Of a stretch of 64,000 nucleotides of DNA, positions 28,851-38,500 are shown piece after piece. Source of the DNA: Rhodothermaeota bacterium MED-G19 (GTDB lineage Bacteria > Bacteroidota > Bacteroidia > Cytophagales > MED-G16); assembly GCA_002457315.1 (NCBI GenBank), contig NTKI01000002.1:109986-173985 (forward strand). The letters run 5' to 3'. Each line of letters starts with the position of its first letter. Position 1 is the stretch's first letter. The notes under the pieces were generated by a model. It was given only the letters and a program-made list of their open reading frames with translations. It made no database searches and had not been told where the DNA came from. The position numbers were made by a program, and so were the translations under genes.

Positions 28851-29408
28851 TTAAATTTTGACTTGTAACCCGTCCTTAAAGTACACTTCTTTAAGAAGCT
28901 TACCGTCTCTTCCATATATTTTCATAAACCCATTTTGAACGCCTTTAACAGATTCCGTTTCATCTGAAAGTGTGCCGTCACCAAAAAAATTTTTCTGAAG
29001 ACCGTCCCTAAGACCATTTTTAAAATTCCATTCACTTTTTAAGTTTCCATTTTTATAAAAAAGGTATGATGTCCCGTTTCTCACAAGCTCTTTGTCAAAA
29101 GTTTCCTTACTTTCTACTCTACCGCTTTTATAAAATCTTGTAACTGAAATCTTATTATTTCCATAAACCCACTCACTTTGGATTGAACCTTCTTTATAAA
29201 AAAGCTTTGTATAAAACTTTATTCCATCATTATATTTTTCCTCTGCTCTTACTTTATCATCTGAATCTTTTTTTATAGCTAAACCTGAGAATTTATTTCC
29301 ATCATAATATGTAAATGTATCTTTTATCTCTAACTCACTGACTAACACTTTATTTTGACATGATACTATTAAAAAAAAGAGAATATATATTAATCTACTT
29401 TTGACCAT
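28851..29408 (-). CDS. Lipoprotein with MORN_2 (YwqK-like) repeats
   Basis: This 185-aa protein has a lipoprotein leader ending FFLIVSCQN. It then carries about seven MORN_2-type strands of the form x-Y-x-x-G-x-L-x-x-E, for example FYKSGRVESKETF, FYKNGNLKSEWNF and FFGDGTLSDETE. Databases often label such proteins YwqK antitoxins, but no toxin gene is adjacent and the name should not be taken as function. It is likely on the periplasmic or outer surface. Its ATG at 29408 lies inside the end of the next upstream minus-strand gene (19 bp overlap), so the two are coupled. Confidence 0.8.
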   Translation of the reverse strand: MVKSRLIYILFFLIVSCQNKVLVSELEIKDTFTYYDGNKFSGLAIKKDSDDKVRAEEKYNDGIKFYTKLFYKEGSIQSEWVYGNNKISVTRFYKSGRVESKETFDKELVRNGTSYLFYKNGNLKSEWNFKNGLRDGLQKNFFGDGTLSDETESVKGVQNGFMKIYGRDGKLLKEVYFKDGLQVKI

Positions 29409-29767
29409 ATTGATTCGTAAGTTATATTAATAATTTTTACTGAATCTGATTTCAGTTTTCTATTAAACTTTAAAGATAACATTCCATCATCCATAAACTC
29501 ATACTTAAAAGCACGACCTAATTCATTTGTTTGCTCATCATAGAGGAAAAGACTATCGCCGTTAACTTTATAGTACATTAAAGCATTATAATAAAAAACA
29601 AGATTATCAGATCTAAAAGATGAAATAATAGTTGGTCCCTCTAATGTAGGGATAGCTTCATCATCTCTAAACAAATTGACTAATTTCCAATCACCAGAAA
29701 AAGTGTTATTTTCTGTAGAAGAACATGATAGTAAAATAATTAATGCAAATAAAATTAAGTGTCGCAT
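29390..29767 (-). CDS. Small lipoprotein, lipocalin-like
   Basis: The protein has 125 aa from the ATG at 29767. A GTG-started extension to 29806 exists, but the lipoprotein signal (MRHLILFALIILLSCSS) clearly begins at 29767. The mature part starts SGDWKLVNL and has the pattern YYKVNGDSLFLYDEQ, a small beta-sandwich or lipocalin-like fold. It resembles two other proteins in this window (39934-40251 and 43528-43923). Function is unknown. It is divergent from a small membrane protein, with only 28 bp between start codons. It is coupled to the MORN lipoprotein downstream. Confidence 0.72.
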   Translation of the reverse strand: MRHLILFALIILLSCSSTENNTFSGDWKLVNLFRDDEAIPTLEGPTIISSFRSDNLVFYYNALMYYKVNGDSLFLYDEQTNELGRAFKYEFMDDGMLSLKFNRKLKSDSVKIINITYESIWSKVD

Positions 29768-29795
29768 AAGATTATTAAATTTATCAAAAAAAATC

Positions 29796-29972
29796 ATGAA
29801 TCTCACGTTTATTCATTTAATAGGAATAATATTTTTACTTTGGATGATATATTTTTCCTTAGGAGCATTTGCTAATATGACAGAAAATAAATTTCTTCTA
29901 AACTTTTTTAAATCATTTAAGTATATAATGGGAGTAATTATTCTAATTACTCTGTACTTATATTTTAAATGA
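29796..29972 (+). CDS. Small two-segment membrane protein upstream of the TonB receptor
   Basis: The 58-aa reading frame from the ATG at 29796 encodes two hydrophobic segments, IHLIGIIFLLWMIYFSLGAF and FKYIMGVIILITLYLYF, linked by a polar loop. The frame is open further upstream, but that part lies over the opposite gene and has no signal features. Its TGA overlaps the ATG of the TonB receptor gene by 4 bp (ATGA), which argues that it is translated and coupled to the receptor. It is too short for a recognised family. It could assist receptor insertion or simply provide coupling. Confidence 0.6.
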   Translation: MNLTFIHLIGIIFLLWMIYFSLGAFANMTENKFLLNFFKSFKYIMGVIILITLYLYFK

Positions 29973-32200
29973 GATTTATATCAAAAATTATTTTTTTTAT
30001 TTTTTTTTCTCAAGCCTTAATTGCTCAAAAATTAATTACTGGCAAGGTAGTTGACAAAATATATCTTCATCCTCTTGACAGTGTTGAAATTTCAATTAAT
30101 GGAAAAACTCTTTTCTCTGATGCAAACGGTAAATTTTCTTTCATCTACAATGAACTTCCAGTTGAGTTGATTATTAATGATTACAGGTATTTTTATAAAA
30201 AATTAAATTTAATAAATTCTGAAATTGGTGAAATTAAACTTACAAACAGAGGACTAGTTTTAGATGAATTAATAGTGAAAACAGATCTATTTTCAAAAAA
30301 ATTAAAAAATGTTTCATTAGCAACATCAATATTAGATGATATTGAATTCAGAAAAAATGAAGGTGAGTTTTTGATAAACTCTTTAAATCAAGTTAATGGA
30401 GTTTATTCTCATTCAGCAGGTTATAATACTAATAGAATTACTATTAGAGGTATGGGATCAAGATCTCCATATTCAACAAATAAGATAAAAGCATATCTAA
30501 ATAATATCCCTCTCTCAAATGGTGTTGGAGAAACAACAATTGAAGATTTTGGAATTGAGATATTAGATCAAATTGAGATAAATAAGGGTCCAAACTCAAG
30601 CATCTATGGTTCTGGTCTTGGGGGTAATATTGTACTTAAAACTTCTAAAAATTTTGAAAAAACAGTTAAGATAAAATCCATCTTTAAATCTTTTAATACT
30701 TATCAGAATAGCATCTCTGTATCTAAAAAGATCAATAGATTAAACTTGCTCCTTAACTATGAAAAAATAAAAAGCGATGGCTACAGGGATAATAATACTT
30801 ATGACAATAATAGAGTATTCGCAAGTGTGAATTATGAGATAAATCATGATTACGTAGTAGACTTTATTTATTTTATAAATTCAGCAGATGCACTGATACC
30901 ATCTTCACTAAGTCAAGAAAATTTTATAAACAATCCATCAAGCGCTGCGTTTTCGTGGAAAAATGTTGAAGGAGGAGAAGGTTACAATAGATCATTAACT
31001 GGTTTAACATTTAATTCAAAAAAAGATAAATACTCATCAACCACTACTTTTTTTTTAAAGACATTCAATAATGAAGAGGATAGGCCATTTAATCATTTGA
31101 GAGAGTTTAGTGATTCATTTGGATTTAGGCATATAGGAAAATTTTCTTTAAATTTCTTAGACCTTAGTTACGGACTTGAGTATTCTGGCGAAAATTATAA
31201 ATTCAGCACTTGGGATGAATTCCCCGATCACGTAGATCTATTCACATTCAATCAATCTCTAATATCCCAGCAAACACAAGACAGAAAAAATTACAATTTC
31301 TTTTTGCAGGTTGACAAATCATTCAAAAATTCTTTTTTGACTTTTGGAATTGGATCTAATAAAATTAATTATGACTGGATTGATGAGACTGAATCAAGTT
31401 CCTTAAGTTATAATACAAAAACCATTATATCTCCAAGATTATCCTACAATCATAATTTGGATAATATTTCAATATTCGGAAATATAAGTCATGGTTTTTC
31501 TTCCCCTAATATAGATGAGACTCTCGATGAAAATGGGACAGTAAACCCAGATATTAAACCCGAAACTGGGTGGAATTATGAGCTAGGACTTATAGGTTCT
31601 ACAAATGATAATTCTCTTTCGTATAAACTTAATCTCTACTATATGGATATTAAAAATTTACTAGTAGCACAAAGGACAAGTTTCGATACTTTTACAGGAG
31701 TAAACGCTGGTAAAACAACTCATCCTGGCTTAGAAGCAACAATAAACTTTCCACTACTTAGAAGTCAAAATCTGAATATTACATCATCAAATAATTTTTC
31801 TAAATACTGGTATGTTTTTAAAGACTTCAATAATAATGATATTGACTACTCACAGAATAAATTAACTGGGGTACCAACTCACACAACCAATTCAAAAGTA
31901 AAAATTAATTTTAAAAATTATCTAGCTCAAATGTCATTACAAAATGTTGGAAAAATACCTATGAATGATTCTAATGAATTATTTTCTGATGCTTATTCAG
32001 TAATTAACTTTAAAATATCAAAACTTTTTTCTTTCAAAAATTTTGATATGAATATATCATCAGGTATCAATAATTTATTTGATAAAAAATACGCTTCAGG
32101 TATTGTAATTAACGCAAGAGGTTTTGGGGGAAAGGAACCTAGATACTATTACCCAGGGTTACCAAGAAATTATTTTATATCTTTAACATTCAGTTTATAG
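29969..32200 (+). CDS. TonB-dependent outer-membrane receptor
   Basis: This 743-aa protein has a signal peptide (1 to 20, ending ALIAQ). A short CarboxypepD_reg-like domain follows (ITGKVVDKIYLHPLDSVEIS), then a plug domain (NRITIRGMGSRSPYSTNKI, EINKGPNSSIYGSGLGGNI) and a 22-strand-type barrel ending in the aromatic-containing ISLTFSL needed for insertion. It lacks a SusD partner, and its size is that of siderophore or small-ligand receptors, not glycan importers. The ligand is unknown. Immediately after its TAG lies a relic of a deacylase gene, so the region downstream of this gene has been rearranged. Confidence 0.93.
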   Translation: MRFISKIIFFIFFSQALIAQKLITGKVVDKIYLHPLDSVEISINGKTLFSDANGKFSFIYNELPVELIINDYRYFYKKLNLINSEIGEIKLTNRGLVLDELIVKTDLFSKKLKNVSLATSILDDIEFRKNEGEFLINSLNQVNGVYSHSAGYNTNRITIRGMGSRSPYSTNKIKAYLNNIPLSNGVGETTIEDFGIEILDQIEINKGPNSSIYGSGLGGNIVLKTSKNFEKTVKIKSIFKSFNTYQNSISVSKKINRLNLLLNYEKIKSDGYRDNNTYDNNRVFASVNYEINHDYVVDFIYFINSADALIPSSLSQENFINNPSSAAFSWKNVEGGEGYNRSLTGLTFNSKKDKYSSTTTFFLKTFNNEEDRPFNHLREFSDSFGFRHIGKFSLNFLDLSYGLEYSGENYKFSTWDEFPDHVDLFTFNQSLISQQTQDRKNYNFFLQVDKSFKNSFLTFGIGSNKINYDWIDETESSSLSYNTKTIISPRLSYNHNLDNISIFGNISHGFSSPNIDETLDENGTVNPDIKPETGWNYELGLIGSTNDNSLSYKLNLYYMDIKNLLVAQRTSFDTFTGVNAGKTTHPGLEATINFPLLRSQNLNITSSNNFSKYWYVFKDFNNNDIDYSQNKLTGVPTHTTNSKVKINFKNYLAQMSLQNVGKIPMNDSNELFSDAYSVINFKISKLFSFKNFDMNISSGINNLFDKKYASGIVINARGFGGKEPRYYYPGLPRNYFISLTFSL

Positions 32201-32205
32201 AATGA

Positions 32206-32319
32206 AATTTGACGGGAGTAAATCATGTGATTGTTAATGGTATGCATGTTTTAAAAAATGGTAATCATACTGGAGAAACTCCAACTAGATTTATAAAAGG
32301 ACCTGGGTTTAAAGAATAA
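32206..32319 (+). pseudogene. Relic: last ~37 codons of an N-acyl-D-amino-acid deacylase
   Basis: Reading in the frame ending at TAA 32317-32319 gives NLTGVNHVIVNGMHVLKNGN and then HTGETPTRFIKGPGFKE. This is the conserved C-terminal tail of the D-aminoacylase branch of amidohydrolase family 3, in which GVxxVIVNGxxVxxxGxHTG and a final KGPG are typical. The frame is closed by TGA at 32203, three bases after the TonB receptor stop, so everything upstream of the tail is missing. The deletion joint must lie in 32198-32208. The transporter starts 3 bp after the relic stop, so the two were probably once an operon. The tail itself is undamaged, suggesting a recent event. Confidence 0.75.
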
Positions 32320-32322
32320 TGT

Positions 32323-33408
32323 ATGCTTAGAAGTAACTGGTTTAAAAAATATTTACTTCCAGGTTTTATTTTTCAATCTTTTGTTATTGGAGGGGGTTAT
32401 GGTACAGGAAGAGAGATAGTTGAGTTTTTTCTATTAATGGGTCCACGAAATGGGATTTACGGCATGCTTGTTTCCATGGTTATTTGGTGTATTGTTTTAG
32501 CTTGTACGTTTGAGTTATCTCGCCAATTTAAATCTTATGATTATAGATCCTTTTTAATAAATATATTAGGTAGAGGGTGGATTTTATATGAATTTACATA
32601 TTTAATTGGCTTAATATTAGTTATATCAGTCCTAGGTTCAGCTGCTGGAAATCTTACCATGGAAGTCTTAGGTATTCCGACAATATTAGGAACAGTAGTT
32701 ATGATTTTTATGGTTGGAATATTAGCCTTTTTTGGTAGTAGAATAATTGAAGCATTTTTATCTTACTGGTCTATTTTTTTATATATAGTTTTTCTTGTAT
32801 TAATAATTTGGATTAACTCCATCTATGGACATCAAATTACCAATAATTTTTCTTTACCTGAAGAGACTGGCTCATGGTTTAAAAATGGAATCATGTATGC
32901 GGCATACAATGTTGGTCCAGTTGCAGCAATTTTATTTTGTTTGACCAATATTGAAACACGAAGAGAAGCTATTACATCTGGTATTTTAGCTGGTATTATA
33001 GCTATTATTCCTGGATTTATGATTTATTATAGCTTAGTTAGTTTTTATCCTGCTATAAATGAAGAAACAATTCCTACTAATTTCATATTAGATAAAATTG
33101 GTTCAACACCATTTAAGTTATCTTTTCAACTTATTCTTTTTGGAACTTTTATAGAGACAGGCGTTGGATTAATTCATGGTTTTAATGAAAGAGTCTCTAA
33201 TTGGCTAAAGACTGAAAAAAATATGGATTTATCAAGATCAAATCGTTTTATAATAAGTACTGTACTTTTAGTAATCTCAATTTTTATTGCTGAAAAATTC
33301 GGATTGGTAAATTTAATTGCAAATGGTTATGGGACTTTAACCTGGGCTTATTGGTTAGTCTTTGTTATACCCGTATTATTTGTTGCTATAAAAAAAAATT
33401 ATATTTAA
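32323..33408 (+). CDS. YkvI-like membrane transporter (APC superfamily relative)
   Basis: This 361-aa protein has about ten membrane segments and an N-terminal GFIFQSFVIGGGYGTGREIVE that matches the first, broken helix of APC-type amino acid transporters and the YkvI family. ILFCLTNIETRREAITSG and FGTFIETGVGLIHGFNERV are other conserved blocks. The transported compound is not known. Its adjacency to a D-aminoacylase relic suggests that it once moved an amino acid or N-acyl amino acid released by that enzyme. With the enzyme lost, it depends on the promoter serving the TonB receptor or on one within the relic. Confidence 0.8.
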   Translation: MLRSNWFKKYLLPGFIFQSFVIGGGYGTGREIVEFFLLMGPRNGIYGMLVSMVIWCIVLACTFELSRQFKSYDYRSFLINILGRGWILYEFTYLIGLILVISVLGSAAGNLTMEVLGIPTILGTVVMIFMVGILAFFGSRIIEAFLSYWSIFLYIVFLVLIIWINSIYGHQITNNFSLPEETGSWFKNGIMYAAYNVGPVAAILFCLTNIETRREAITSGILAGIIAIIPGFMIYYSLVSFYPAINEETIPTNFILDKIGSTPFKLSFQLILFGTFIETGVGLIHGFNERVSNWLKTEKNMDLSRSNRFIISTVLLVISIFIAEKFGLVNLIANGYGTLTWAYWLVFVIPVLFVAIKKNYI

Positions 33409-33426
33409 CCAAATAAACACATTGAA

Positions 33427-34143
33427 ATGAAATTTGAAGGAAAAAAAATACAATCATATGGAGTAGAATCCTTAGTCATTCTGTTTAGTATCATTCTATC
33501 TTTTTATATAGAAGGCCAAAGAGATTTAAATAATAAAAGGTTAGATAAAAACAAATTAATCACAGACCTAATTAACACTATAGATGAAGACTTAAATCAA
33601 CTTAATTATATAAATAAGGTAGTAATGGGAGCTGTTAAGAATTTTAATGAAATTCTTTTGGATATTGATTCTGAAAATAAAACTTTATCTAGATCAGAGA
33701 TAATGACAAAAATGATAGCAAATAATATTGGTATATCTTTCTTCCCACAAGAAGGAATTTTCAATCAATTAATAGCTACAGGAAGTTTTGAATTAATTGA
33801 AAATCAAGAACTAAAATCATTATTATTAGAAATTTATAATCATCAAAATAATAGAAATTATGCCACATCTTATCAAATAGATTTATTCTCAATTAAATTT
33901 AATGAAAGAGTATATAATAATTTTAGATTAAATACTGAATACAACTACAGAGAAGGTGAAATTTATGGTAGACCAATTGTAAAAAGTTACACATTCAATG
34001 AAAAATATTATTTCTCAAATGAATTTTACGGATTGTTATCAGAGGGAAAACAAAATGGAAATGACTACATAAGATTACTTGATGACATAAGTGAAAATTA
34101 TAAACAGGCAAGAATATACGCTCAATACGAAATTAAAGATTAG
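33427..34143 (+). CDS. Membrane-anchored helical protein, DUF6090-like
   Basis: This 238-aa protein has one membrane segment near residues 14 to 29 (ESLVILFSIILSFYIEGQRD). A long helical region follows, with the ordered pattern KNKLITDLINTIDEDLNQL. This layout is that of DUF6090 proteins, abundant in Flavobacteriia, which have a single anchor and then a helical domain. The sequence match by eye is partial. Function is unknown. It starts 18 bp after the transporter and ends 4 bp into the convergent repeat-protein gene. Confidence 0.68.
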   Translation: MKFEGKKIQSYGVESLVILFSIILSFYIEGQRDLNNKRLDKNKLITDLINTIDEDLNQLNYINKVVMGAVKNFNEILLDIDSENKTLSRSEIMTKMIANNIGISFFPQEGIFNQLIATGSFELIENQELKSLLLEIYNHQNNRNYATSYQIDLFSIKFNERVYNNFRLNTEYNYREGEIYGRPIVKSYTFNEKYYFSNEFYGLLSEGKQNGNDYIRLLDDISENYKQARIYAQYEIKD

Positions 34144-34490
34144 TAAAGAAGATGCTTTTTATTTTTATTTTTCCATCCTGCTTGAGATTTATATTTTACA
34201 AAAAAGATATTGATATCTGCCTGAGATTTATAATCAACAAAAAATATATTTTTATCTGATTGAGATTCATAGTCAACAAAATACCATAGACCATCATTTC
34301 CTTTAGCTTGAGACTTGTAATCTACTTTGAATACTAAAAGATCTGCCTGACTTTTATAATTAACAACATATACATTAACATCAGACTGTGATTTATACTC
34401 TGAACTAAAAATAGTTTGAGAAAAAATCTTTTGTTGAGGAAATAAAATAAAGAAAAATATTAAAAAATTTAATTTACTCTTTATCATCAT
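34140..34490 (-). CDS. Secreted YKSQAD repeat protein (DUF6150-like)
   Basis: This 116-aa protein has a signal peptide (1 to about 25, ending IFSQ) followed by six imperfect repeats of about 13 residues with the core (V)-x-Y-K/E-S-Q-A/S-D: SSEYKSQSD, VNYKSQAD, VDYKSQAK, VDYESQSD, VDYKSQAD and VKYKSQAG. This is the pattern of the DUF6150 family, small secreted proteins of unknown role. A basic tail (GWKNKNKKHLLY) follows. Each repeat alternates polar and aromatic residues, suggesting short beta strands. Two tandem ATG codons (34490 and 34487) start it, inside the end of the preceding gene (17 bp overlap). Confidence 0.8.
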   Translation of the reverse strand: MMIKSKLNFLIFFFILFPQQKIFSQTIFSSEYKSQSDVNVYVVNYKSQADLLVFKVDYKSQAKGNDGLWYFVDYESQSDKNIFFVDYKSQADINIFFVKYKSQAGWKNKNKKHLLY

Positions 34491-34734
34491 CCTTATTAAG
34501 TTCAGACATAATAGAAAAAGTCATAGTATTTGCTGATTTAGCATATTTATTAGCTTCAGCAGACTCTTTCTTGATCTCATCTAACTCAAAAAGTGAATAT
34601 TCTAATTTTGAATTAATATCATTTAATTCATTTCTGGTTTCATAATTTTGATAAGCTAAAATTAATAAACCAAAGAATGTCAAGTTTTGGAAGTTTAAAT
34701 AATATTGATATCGCAATAAGTTTTTCATAATCAT
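34474..34734 (-). CDS. Small membrane-anchored coiled-coil protein
   Basis: The frame opens with a TTG at 34746; the ATG at 34734 (86 aa) or the one at 34728 is more likely to be used. A hydrophobic segment (NLTFFGLLILAYQNY) is followed by a helical, heptad-like stretch, NDINSKLEYSLFELDEIKKE, and an acidic tail DKDDDKE-like ending. The architecture is that of a membrane-tethered coiled coil. No family is recognised. The 17-bp overlap with the YKSQAD gene suggests that the two are co-translated. Confidence 0.6.
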   Translation of the reverse strand: MIMKNLLRYQYYLNFQNLTFFGLLILAYQNYETRNELNDINSKLEYSLFELDEIKKESAEANKYAKSANTMTFSIMSELNKDDDKE

Positions 34735-34787
34735 TTTTTTATCCAAAATAATAAATTTAACATAATAGAAATAACTAAGAATACTAT

Positions 34788-35561
34788 TTATTTTTTATAC
34801 GGAGAAGATTCAAGGTGTTCAATTATAGCCTTTTTTGCAAAAAACAGAGATAAGATTAAGGTTAATATACCTCCCACCCACAAACCTGGGACAAAATCTA
34901 GATATAAAAAATAATCATAAACTGAATGAAGGGTTATCGGAACAATAATTGATAACGATATATATAAAGATTCCTTTTTCCTTTTAGACTTAGCAAGGCC
35001 AAGATAATAGCCCATAATAACTGCAAATACAAAATGTGCAGGAATAGCAGAAAGCATCCTAAATAAAGCTACAGAAGTATTTCCTTGAAGAACAAATGTA
35101 AGATTTTCAGCTGTTGCAAAACCCATACCTACAAATACAGAATATACTATACCATCAAATGGTTCGTCAAATGCCTTGTTTGGATAAATAATTAAAATAA
35201 CGACAATAAATTTTAACATTTCTTCAGTAATTGCAACTGTCAATGCCTCTCCACCTACTTGTAAAAAGATATTATTCAAGTTTATAAAACCAAAAACAAA
35301 TTCTAATATATCAACATCTAAATGAAGATTAATTGCACCAAAAATAAAACATAAAGAGAGTAACCATAATGGCTCTTGATCTTCAGAATCAAGATTATAG
35401 ATAAATATCATTATAAAAATTCCAGGAGATATTGAAAGTGAGACAAGCAATAAATCATACCAATCAAACTTATGAATTAGAATAAGAGGATAGAATAAAA
35501 CAAGATATAATAAGGTAATGATTAATGCCCCGTAAATACTTGATTTTATTAATTTATTCAT
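34788..35561 (-). CDS. PrsW family intramembrane metalloprotease
   Basis: This 257-aa polytopic membrane protein has the four PrsW motifs in order: EEMLKF (EExxK), DGIVYSVFVGMGFATAENL, IPAHFVFAVIMGYYLG and LHSVYDYF. PrsW performs site-1 cleavage of an anti-sigma factor in Bacillus, and the wider CPBP-related family includes many proteins of unknown substrate. The putative catalytic glutamates and histidines are all present. It begins 5 bp after the 1021-aa peptidase-barrel gene, so the two are an operon. No sigma or anti-sigma gene is near. Confidence 0.87.
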   Translation of the reverse strand: MNKLIKSSIYGALIITLLYLVLFYPLILIHKFDWYDLLLVSLSISPGIFIMIFIYNLDSEDQEPLWLLSLCFIFGAINLHLDVDILEFVFGFINLNNIFLQVGGEALTVAITEEMLKFIVVILIIYPNKAFDEPFDGIVYSVFVGMGFATAENLTFVLQGNTSVALFRMLSAIPAHFVFAVIMGYYLGLAKSKRKKESLYISLSIIVPITLHSVYDYFLYLDFVPGLWVGGILTLILSLFFAKKAIIEHLESSPYKK

Positions 35562-35566
35562 TTAAA

Positions 35567-38500
35567 CTAAAATTTAAGTGATATCATCCACTCATCATAT
35601 GACATATTATCCATATTGTTATCATAGGCTCTAGCCCAACCAACTGAAAATACTGCAGACAAATGTGAAAACATGACTAATTTTGTGTCAAACTGAATTC
35701 CAATATTTGAAAAGTTTTCTTTTATCTCTGGATTATTTGGAAGTGTCGAAACAATATCATTTGAGTACAATTTACTGGCAAAAATAGAAGGAGATATATT
35801 TGTCACAAAGAAATTAAAAAATCCAAATTTTCTAAATCTAAGAGGCGGTAAGACTAATTCAGCCATTGCCTTATAAAAGCTTTTAGCTAATAATAATCTA
35901 TCTGAATCAAAACTCACTCCTGGAAAAGAAAATATATTCCTATACATTTTAGATGAATACCTGTCAATGTAATTGTTTCCAAAAGAAGCAAAGCCAAACC
36001 TTGTAAAAGGATTAATTTTGTCACTAAAAGAATTTCCAAAAGAATTTCTAAACCACAATGATGTATGCTTTATTGGTAACTGAATTCCTAAGTCTAAATT
36101 TCCATAGGCTTTAGGATAAAAATTTCCCTCAGAAATAGATGAAGAAACCGCTAGAGATGTATTTATACCCTTCTCACCCTCAACAGCTCCAACTGACCTC
36201 TTAAGATGGGAGAAAGACAATGAAGCCTGAACATCATAAAATAAATTAGTATTAAACTCATCTGGGTTAAAGTTAATCTGCTGGAATTCAGGAGATTGAT
36301 CTAAGCCGTAGTATCCAGTAAAACCAAGGTTTACATCTAATATACTTGGAGGATCATACACTATTGAATTTGAGTAATCAAACCCAAAATTCACTCCCTT
36401 TCTAGATCTTTGAGTTGGTCCAAATAAATCATAAAAGTTTGCCCTATTATATGCTGCAAAAATATTGTAATTTCCAGACATGAACCCCCCTAACCTAACA
36501 GCAGAGTAATTTATAGAAGAATGAATTTGTTCATCTTTCTCTAAATTTCCATCACCTTCAATTAAACCATTTTTCCATTCCTTTGGAGTATAAGAAATTG
36601 AAAAATCGATCTCTCTAAATCCAAAAGGATCCTTAAAATTAAACCTATAACCAACTCCCACATTTTTTTTATATCCAACAACTATAGGATATGCATAATT
36701 TAATGACATTTGTTTACCAGATTCATAATAACCCTCATTAGAATTGATTTCATTACCTTCAAATGTACTCTCTGTAGGAATCTCTGTTTTCCAACTTTTA
36801 AGCACAGGATGTTTTTGAACTGTTTTATTTCCTAAAAATTCAATTGATGAAACATTATCAACTGGAGCATTAGGTATCATGACAGGAGCAAAACCATCAC
36901 TAGTATATCTAAAACAGAACATTCTATCAGCATCAATTTGAATTGGCCTAAAATAACCTGTTATAGCATTTGACATAACCTCTATTTCAAGAGTTTCTAC
37001 ATTAACTCTAAAAATATTACTCACTCCTGAATAGAATGAAGAACCAATTAAAAACTTACCATCATCAGTAAACTTAAAAGTTTGTGGTGATGCCACCTCA
37101 AAATTAAAAACCTCATCAAATTTTATATCTTCCTTATTAAGATTATCTATAGAAGATAAATCATAAATATTGAGGTATTGATTACCAAAATAATCTGCAA
37201 CTGCTGCACTGAGTCTAGTTCCATCAGGTGATATATCTAAATCAAAAATATCATGGCCATATGGTAAGGTATATTTCTGTTCCCACTCAGAATAATATTG
37301 ATTTGGATTTTCAGAATTAAATTTTGGAATTCTTATTACTGTATTTATTCCATTCATATGCATTACTGCCCACAGGGATTGGTCTTTTTTATTAAATGCT
37401 AAATCTCCTGATCTAAAGTTTTTTTGCAATAATGCGTTTTGTCCATTTCTTAAATTATAAGAGTATAAATCCCTATTCGCGCTATTATCAGTGGTATAAA
37501 ATAAAAAATCATTCTTTTCATCATATGCTAAAGAAGTGACATTAAATAATGCAGGACCCTTAATATCGGTTAATCTCTTTATTTTACCAGAAGTTATATC
37601 TAAAGACGCTAGATGAGGAACTTTTCCAGGATAATTTACAGCTACATATATTTTATCTCTTCTTTTATCAAAGAACGCATGAGATACACCCCCAAGAATT
37701 CTCTCAGATATTCTTGTGTCATCAGTTATTTTACTTTCCCTTAGACTTTCAATATTTTGATTCTGGAATTCTTTTTCAAATAGTATCCAATTATCCCAAG
37801 CTTTTGAAATATTAAGATCAAATACATGTTTAAAATTTGCAGCAAAACCTCTTTTACTTCCGTCTTTTCTTTTAATCCATTCTATAAGTTTTTCAGGATT
37901 GAATTCATGAGCGAGATAACTCATAAACCTTGTTCCATAATAATATGAATTAGCTTTCGACATAAAGTCTGCGGTAGTACCTTCAGACTCTAAACCTTGA
38001 GCTGAATATATTCTGGAATTTTCTAGTACTCTAGTCCTAAAGAACATCTCATCATAATTACCTAATGCGTTACCTACTCCACCGGCCATCCATGTCTCGA
38101 CAAAAACAGCAATGCCCTCATGAAGCCATCTTGGAGAATAATATCTTGGACTAGTCAAATAACTATAAAACATAGAGATAGGGTGATCACTAGTATTAAG
38201 TACTTTACCACCAAAAAATTTTTGATAAAACACATCTGTACTAGATGCATTATCTAATGCAGTAATATGAACAAGTTCGTGATTCATAATAGCAAATACT
38301 CTTTCTCCTGCAACACTTGATTCAAAAGCATAGTTCATAGGAGAAATACATGTTGAAACAAAATTTACAGGAATTGATGTAGCACCACCATTTCCATAAT
38401 CACCAAAATCTTGGATAAAAACTGAAATTTTTTCTCTTGGTTCATAGTCAAATAATTCTCTATGAAAATTAAGAGCATTATGTGCACATCTCACAGAATG

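Noticed and set aside
28851..29408. YwqK antitoxin label
   Set aside because: The MORN_2 repeats match that family name, but no toxin gene is adjacent and the protein is a lipoprotein, so a toxin-antitoxin call is not supported.
29676..29795. Longer version of the 58-aa membrane protein
   Set aside because: The upstream part lies over the divergent lipoprotein gene and lacks hydrophobic or signal features; the ATG at 29796 begins the first membrane segment.
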